Source of the DNA: UBA12465 sp964408785
GTDB taxonomy: Bacteria > Patescibacteriota > Patescibacteriia > Patescibacteriales > UBA12465
Reading direction: 5' to 3'
NCBI GenBank assembly: GCA_964408785.1
Contig: CAYPAS010000024.1
Span: forward strand, 1 to 10,376
DNA: 10,376 nucleotides
Position numbers and translations under genes: made by a program. Position 1 is the stretch's first letter, and every line of letters begins with the position of its first letter. Below the pieces are notes generated by a model. The model made no database searches, had not been told where the DNA came from, and worked only from the letters and a program-made list of their open reading frames with translations. Below, piece after piece: positions 6,785 through 10,376 of the stretch.

Positions 6785-7054
6785 TTAAATCAAAGTGATT
6801 TTTAAAACTTTACGGCGGTCACTTAAACCCTTTAACAAAGACACCTGCCCTTTTTTGACAGCGAACGACTTGGCTATAAAAGCGATCAGCTCTTTATTAG
6901 CCCGGCCATCTTCCGGAATCGCGGCTATCTTAACTTTCAAGGTTCCATCGGCTAAACGACCAGAAAATGAATTAGCCGGAGCGCCGGGAAAAACTTTTAA
7001 ATTAATTAGCAATTCTTTATTATTAGCTAAATACTCCTTTTCCTTCTCTATCAT
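6785..7054 (-). CDS. DUF167 (YggU-like) family protein
   Basis: This 89-residue protein matches the small DUF167/YggU family. Conserved features are LKVFPGAPANSF (19-30), the central AAIPEDGRANKELIAFIAKSF (44-64) with the family-typical P..G.AN core, and the C-terminal LSDRRKVLKI (77-86), equivalent to the usual 'G..SR.K.V.I' ending. Members are small alpha/beta proteins of unresolved function, often about 75-100 residues long. The first 15 residues are a charged extension. It is the promoter-proximal gene of the minus-strand unit and overlaps nothing; the first glycosyltransferase follows after 1 nt. Nothing in it points to glycan synthesis, so its place there may be only transcriptional. 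The start has no Shine-Dalgarno sequence but has T at -1. Confidence 0.9.
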   Translation of the reverse strand: MIEKEKEYLANNKELLINLKVFPGAPANSFSGRLADGTLKVKIAAIPEDGRANKELIAFIAKSFAVKKGQVSLLKGLSDRRKVLKITLI

Positions 7055-7072
7055 AAATAAAAGGCTTTAATC

Positions 7073-7119
7073 AGGGAAAAATCGGACTCTACATAGGCAG
7101 TTTAGCGCCTTTTTTCCCT
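7073..7119 (-). promoter_or_regulatory. Stem structure in the leader of the DUF167-galU operon
   Basis: AGGGAAAAA (7073-7081) and TTTTTCCCT (7111-7119) are perfect 9-nt complements. Inside them AGGC (7095-7098) can pair with GCCT (7107-7110). The element ends 18 nt before the DUF167 ATG. A competing pairing, AAAAGGC (7059-7065) with GCCTTTT (7107-7113), would use part of the same arm and bring a stem up to about 4 nt from the start codon. The two folds cannot coexist fully. Whether either is regulatory is inference. Confidence 0.4.
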
Positions 7120-7128
7120 TTTTGGAAG

Positions 7129-7159
7129 AGTAAACAGTATAAGAACTAAAGACTGTCAA
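7129..7159 (-). promoter_or_regulatory. Candidate promoter for the DUF167-galU operon
   Basis: The minus strand has a perfect -35 hexamer TTGACA (7159-7154). The best -10-like hexamer is TATACT (7141-7136), but the spacer is only 12 nt. At a 19-nt spacer there is TTTACT (7134-7129), a 4/6 match, which would place the transcript start just upstream of the leader stem. The perfect -35 is convincing; the -10 is not settled. Confidence 0.4.
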
Positions 7160-7238
7160 GATTTATTTTATTGGCTTTATCAGCTAAAATATAGATAGAA
7201 AAATTGCTTTATTTAAGGATTGCCTATTTAAAATACTT
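7160..7238 (+). promoter_or_regulatory. Upstream region of the kinase operon with short near-repeats
   Basis: This AT-rich stretch should hold the promoter for the plus-strand operon, but no -35/-10 pair at normal spacing stands out. TAAAAT (7185-7190) and the overlapping TATAGA (7190-7195) are the best -10-like strings. Three similar words occur: ATTGGCTTTAT (7170-7180), ATTGCTTTATTTAA (7203-7216) and ATTGCCTATTTAA (7220-7232), the last two 17 nt apart. They could be binding sites or chance in AT-rich DNA. AAGGAT (7215-7220) is too far from the ATG (18 nt) to be a normal ribosome site. Confidence 0.3.
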
Positions 7239-7823
7239 ATGCCTCAAATAGTCATTGGATTAGTCGGTAAGATAGCTAGCGGCAAGGATTCAGTAAAAAA
7301 ACACCTAGAAGAAAACTATCCTGCCGAAAGTTATCGTTTCTCTAGCATCTTAAGAGAAGTGCTTGCCACTCTACATCTTGAGGCGAATCGCGGCAACATC
7401 CAAAAACTTTCCAGCGGCCTAAGACAAGTTTTTGGCGAAGACCTTTTGGCAAAAACAATGGCAGGAAAAATAAAAAAGGCAGGAGAAAACAAAAATTTAA
7501 AAATAATAATCTTAGACGGCATAAGGCGGCCAGCCGATATAATTTTTATCAGGAATCAGAAAAATTTTTTCTTAATAGGAATAGAAGCTTCGCCGGAAAT
7601 CCGCTACCAACGGGTAGTCAGTCGCAACGAAAATGCCGGTGACCAAGAAAAGACTTACGAAGAATTTTTACAAGAAGATAACAACGAAAGCGAAAAGAAT
7701 ATCCAGGAAATGATAAATCAAGCCGATTTTTTATTAGACAATAATTCTGACTTTGACTCGCTATTTAAACAACTGGATAAAATAATAGGAACGATAAAAG
7801 AAAAAGACGACATATGGAAATAA
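7239..7823 (+). CDS. P-loop nucleotide kinase, dephospho-CoA kinase / dNMP kinase-like
   Basis: This 194-residue P-loop protein probably phosphorylates a nucleotide or nucleotide-like substrate with ATP. Walker A is at residues 7-18 (GLVGKIASGKDS), with Asp17 instead of the usual Ser or Thr after the Lys, a form seen in dNMP-kinase and archaeal dephospho-CoA-kinase-like families. ILDGIRRPAD (91-100) resembles the conserved 'DGIR...E' segment of those families. IEASPEIRYQRVVSRNE (115-131) supplies the arginines of a lid-like region. The C-terminal third is acidic. Its stop overlaps the next start by 10 nt (ATG inside the end of this gene), which implies coupling to the thymidylate kinase-dUTPase fusion and favours a role in deoxynucleotide supply. 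Exact substrate is not determinable; dephospho-CoA kinase remains an alternative. Confidence 0.75.
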   Translation: MPQIVIGLVGKIASGKDSVKKHLEENYPAESYRFSSILREVLATLHLEANRGNIQKLSSGLRQVFGEDLLAKTMAGKIKKAGENKNLKIIILDGIRRPADIIFIRNQKNFFLIGIEASPEIRYQRVVSRNENAGDQEKTYEEFLQEDNNESEKNIQEMINQADFLLDNNSDFDSLFKQLDKIIGTIKEKDDIWK

Positions 7824-9073
7824 AATACGGAAAATTAATAGTAATCGACGGCGGCGATGGCAGCGGCAAGGCTACACAACTTGAACTGCTTAGAGACCGC
7901 CTGCTGGCGGAGGGTTACCCGGTAGAAATCGCTGACTTCCCGCGCTACGGTCAAAAATCGGCCGGACTCGTCGAAGAATATTTAGCGGGAAATTATGGCC
8001 AGGCTAAAGATGTTGATGCTTATAAATCTTCAATTTTTTACGCAGTCGATCGCTACGCTGCTAGTTTCCAGATAAAGACCTGGTTGAAACAGGGCAAAGT
8101 CGTTCTGGCTAACCGCTACGTAAGCGCGAATATGGCCCACCAGGGAGGAAAAATAAGCAATCCTTTGGAAAGGCGCGTCTTTTTTAATTGGCTTGATGAA
8201 TTAGAATATAAAATATTCGAAATACCTAGGCCAGATTTAAATATCATCCTGCAAGTCGATCCAGAAATTTCCTGCCAATTAATAAAACAACGCGGCCGCA
8301 AAGAAGATATCCACGAAAAAGACTTGGAACACCTAAAAAAAGCCGAGGAGGTCTTTATTGAAATCGCCAATTCATTTCCGGATTTCCGTTTGATACGCTG
8401 TAATAAAAACGGCTGGATAATGGAACGTGAAGAAATAAGCTGGCTAGTCTGGCCTTTAGTAAAAAATCTTCTCAACTCCGATACTCGCCGCCGCTCCGGC
8501 TTTCAGGCTATTTCTAATATCATCGGCAATAATCAACAAATACTAAATCATCGCGAAAAGATTTTTGAAACGCCAAGCCGACAACCTGAAAAGGAAGAAA
8601 TTATTTTACCAGAAGAACCGGTCGTTAAAAAACCAGAAAAACAAGAAAACGGCAGATTACTAGTTGAACGCTTATCAGAAGAAGCGAAGTTACCGCAAAA
8701 AGCTCATCATGATGACGCAGGATTCGATCTTTATTCCTCTGATTATTATTCCCTACCACCTTATTCACAAGCGCTAGTTTCGACTGGTATAAAATTAGCG
8801 ATACCAGAGGGTTTCGCTGGCTTAATCTGGGATAAAAGCGGCCTGGCTAGCCAGGGTATTACAACCATGGGTGGCGTCATCGACGCCGGTTATCGCGGCG
8901 AAATAAAAGTTGTCGTTAAAAATCTCAGTGAAGATATCTTCAATATAATTCCTGGCCAAAAAATTGCCCAAATAATAATCCAGGAAATTTCTAATTTAAA
9001 ATTAGAGGAAGCGATCATAGACAACGAAACGACGCGAAACGATGGCGGCTTCGGCAGTACTGGTAAATTTTAA
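7814..9073 (+). CDS. Fusion of thymidylate kinase and dUTPase
   Basis: This 419-residue protein has two enzymatic domains. Residues 1 to about 218 are a thymidylate kinase (dTMP + ATP to dTDP): P-loop GGDGSGKATQ (13-22), FPRYGQKSAGLVEEYL (42-57), the base-site loop ANRYVSANMAHQGGK (99-113), PDLNIILQVDP (140-150) and a lid region KQRGRKEDIHEKD (158-170). The usual DRY is NRY here. A linker at about 220-282, rich in Glu, Lys and Pro near 256-280, leads to a trimeric-type dUTPase (dUTP to dUMP + PPi) with all five motifs: DDAGFDLYSS (300-309), DKSGLAS (340-346), GGVIDAGYRGEI (353-364) with catalytic Asp357 and Tyr360, GQKIAQIIIQ (381-390) and RNDGGFGSTG (408-417). The frame is unbroken, so it is not an assembly of two genes. 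It overlaps the upstream kinase by 10 nt and precedes gatB by 3 nt. Confidence 0.93.
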   Translation: MEIKYGKLIVIDGGDGSGKATQLELLRDRLLAEGYPVEIADFPRYGQKSAGLVEEYLAGNYGQAKDVDAYKSSIFYAVDRYAASFQIKTWLKQGKVVLANRYVSANMAHQGGKISNPLERRVFFNWLDELEYKIFEIPRPDLNIILQVDPEISCQLIKQRGRKEDIHEKDLEHLKKAEEVFIEIANSFPDFRLIRCNKNGWIMEREEISWLVWPLVKNLLNSDTRRRSGFQAISNIIGNNQQILNHREKIFETPSRQPEKEEIILPEEPVVKKPEKQENGRLLVERLSEEAKLPQKAHHDDAGFDLYSSDYYSLPPYSQALVSTGIKLAIPEGFAGLIWDKSGLASQGITTMGGVIDAGYRGEIKVVVKNLSEDIFNIIPGQKIAQIIIQEISNLKLEEAIIDNETTRNDGGFGSTGKF

Positions 9074-9076
9074 AAT

Positions 9077-10376
9077 ATGGAATACTCAACAATTATCGGC
9101 TTAGAAATACACGCCGAGCTAAAAACAAAAAGCAAGATGTTCTGTTCTTGCCGTAATGAATCTGAAGAAGCGGCGGCCAACACCAATGTCTGTCCAATTT
9201 GCCTAGGACATCCTGGCACCCTGCCAGTTCCTAATCGCCAAGCGATAGAATGGACGATAATGGCCGGACTAGCGATTAACTGCCAAATAAACCGTTCTTC
9301 AAAATTCGACCGTAAAAATTATTTTTATCCTGACTTACCAAAAGGATACCAGATATCCCAATACGATTTACCCTTAGCTTATAACGGCTACCTAGATATC
9401 GACGGTGAGAAAATCGCGGTTACTCGTATTCACTTAGAAGAAGACACGGGAAAATCCCTACACCGCCCAGATGGCACCCTGCTCGATTTCAATCGTGCCG
9501 GCACGCCGCTAATTGAATTAGTCAGTGAACCGGTCATCAAAACGGCGGAAGAAGCAAAAAAATTCTGCCAGTCATATCAAAAAATACTGCGCTACTTAGA
9601 CATTTCTGATGCTGATATGGAAAAAGGGCAGATGCGCTGCGAAGCCAATGTCAGCGTCCAAGAAAAAGATTCCTGGGAATACATCGACGGACAAATAAAA
9701 GCTAAGCCAGGAAAAAAATTAAATGCCAAAGTCGAAGTAAAAAATATCAATTCCTTTAAAGCGGTCGAAAAAGCTATCCGCTATGAAATAGAAAGGCAGA
9801 CTAAAGAAATTACTGCCGGCCAAGAAATAAAGGCGGAAACCCGTGGCTGGAATGAAAACAAAAATGAAACCGTGAGCCAGCGCGTTAAAGAAAGCTCGGC
9901 GGATTATCGCTACTTCCCTGAACCGGATATTCCCCCGATTTCCGTTAGCGAAGAATTACTGGGACGGCTTAAAGCCTCTCTGCCAGAATTACCAGAAGCC
10001 AAAAAGACACGCTTCATCGAACAGTATTCCTTAAGCCCAGAAATTGCCGAAATCCTGAGCGAGAACCAAGACCTAGCCAATTGGACAGAACAAGTTATCT
10101 CCGAACTTTCCGCCTGGATAAGAGCAACGGGAGACAACGAGCAAAGGCAAGAAGCCGCTTTAGCTAAAACTGCGGCGAACTGGATAAGCGGCGAACTATT
10201 TAAACACTTAAAAAATGCCGGCATCGGCATCGGCGGCACCAAGATTACGGCAGAAAATTTCGCCGAGTTTATCTGCCTGAATTATCAAGGCAAGATTAAT
10301 TCTTCCGCGGCGCAAACAATTTTAGAAAAAATGTTCACCGATGGCGGCGATCCGGAAAAAATCATGGCGGAATTAG
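9077..10376 (+). CDS. gatB: Aspartyl/glutamyl-tRNA amidotransferase subunit B, 3' end outside the window
   Basis: GatB activates mischarged Glu-tRNA(Gln) or Asp-tRNA(Asn) with ATP inside the GatCAB complex, and GatA-derived ammonia converts it to the amide form. The frame is open for 433 codons to the window edge; family members have about 475-500 residues, so roughly the last 40-70 are missing. The N-terminus MEYSTIIGLEIHAEL is diagnostic. Zinc-site cysteines are Cys23, Cys25, Cys39 and Cys42. Further hallmarks are FDRKNYFYPDLPKGYQISQYD near 79-100, RIHLEEDTGKS, FNRAGTPLIELVSEP, and MEKGQMRCEANVSV, followed by VKNINSFKAVEKAI and YRYFPEPDIPP. The last part read is the helical/YqeY-like tail region. 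Start at 9077 is 3 nt after the fusion gene's stop, in TATG context with no Shine-Dalgarno sequence. Presence implies an indirect Gln- and/or Asn-tRNA pathway. Confidence 0.97.
   Translation, partial: MEYSTIIGLEIHAELKTKSKMFCSCRNESEEAAANTNVCPICLGHPGTLPVPNRQAIEWTIMAGLAINCQINRSSKFDRKNYFYPDLPKGYQISQYDLPLAYNGYLDIDGEKIAVTRIHLEEDTGKSLHRPDGTLLDFNRAGTPLIELVSEPVIKTAEEAKKFCQSYQKILRYLDISDADMEKGQMRCEANVSVQEKDSWEYIDGQIKAKPGKKLNAKVEVKNINSFKAVEKAIRYEIERQTKEITAGQEIKAETRGWNENKNETVSQRVKESSADYRYFPEPDIPPISVSEELLGRLKASLPELPEAKKTRFIEQYSLSPEIAEILSENQDLANWTEQVISELSAWIRATGDNEQRQEAALAKTAANWISGELFKHLKNAGIGIGGTKITAENFAEFICLNYQGKINSSAAQTILEKMFTDGGDPEKIMAEL

Noticed and set aside
7095..7120. Plus-strand terminator (AGGC/GCCT with a following T-run) upstream of the kinase gene
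   Set aside because: There is no plus-strand gene to its left for it to terminate, and the stem is only four pairs. It makes more sense as part of the leader of the minus-strand operon.
8116..8475. Open frame of 119 codons on the minus strand, opposite the thymidylate kinase domain
   Set aside because: It has no recognisable domain, is rich in Ser and Arg as expected of an antisense reading, and has no promoter. It is a shadow of the real gene. The same applies to the minus-strand frames at 740-1010 and 9910-10242.
1..10376. CRISPR array, insertion sequence, tRNA, prophage or defence genes
   Set aside because: No regularly spaced repeats, transposase motifs, terminal inverted repeats or cloverleaf structures were seen. 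Nearly all sequence is covered by recognisable housekeeping or envelope genes.

Overview
The window carries ten complete protein genes and one gene cut by the right edge, all read with the standard bacterial code. Base composition is moderately AT-rich. No start codon has a recognisable Shine-Dalgarno sequence at the usual distance, intergenic gaps are 1-14 nt, and gene content is bacterial (MurA, bL21, GatB). Compact layout, SD-less starts, a membrane-anchored PEGA/propeller protein and a thymidylate kinase-dUTPase fusion suggest a streamlined uncultivated lineage, most likely the Candidate Phyla Radiation (Patescibacteria). That placement is inference from style, not a phylogenetic result. 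UGA is not recoded here: galU ends at TGA at the expected family length and no gene contains an in-frame TGA.

Layout. (1) rplU (minus, 385-77) stands alone, with a terminator just below it and a strong hairpin in its short leader; rpmA is not beside it. (2) A 160-nt divergent region with a good sigma70-type promoter drives the plus-strand pair murA and a PEGA-domain protein (546-3144). (3) Converging on that pair is a minus-strand operon read from 7054 down to 3153: a DUF167 (YggU-like) gene, three GT2 glycosyltransferases, and galU. (4) A 184-nt divergent region separates it from a plus-strand operon starting at 7239: a P-loop nucleotide kinase, the thymidylate kinase-dUTPase fusion, and gatB, which runs off the window.

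How the genes work together. MurA starts peptidoglycan precursor synthesis. GalU supplies UDP-glucose, a donor and precursor for surface glycans that the three glycosyltransferases could build. The kinase and the fusion protein belong to deoxynucleotide supply: dUTP to dUMP, dTMP to dTDP, and probably a further monophosphate kinase step. GatB is part of the transamidation route to Gln-tRNA and/or Asn-tRNA.

Most interesting signals. The convergent murA-PEGA and galU operons meet with only 8 nt between stop codons, and each appears to use an intrinsic terminator located inside the coding sequence of the opposing gene. The two-domain thymidylate kinase-dUTPase keeps all five dUTPase motifs. All eleven assigned starts are TATG. 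I found no CRISPR array, insertion sequence, prophage, rRNA or tRNA gene, and no defence system. Apart from these points, the window is ordinary core and cell-envelope housekeeping.
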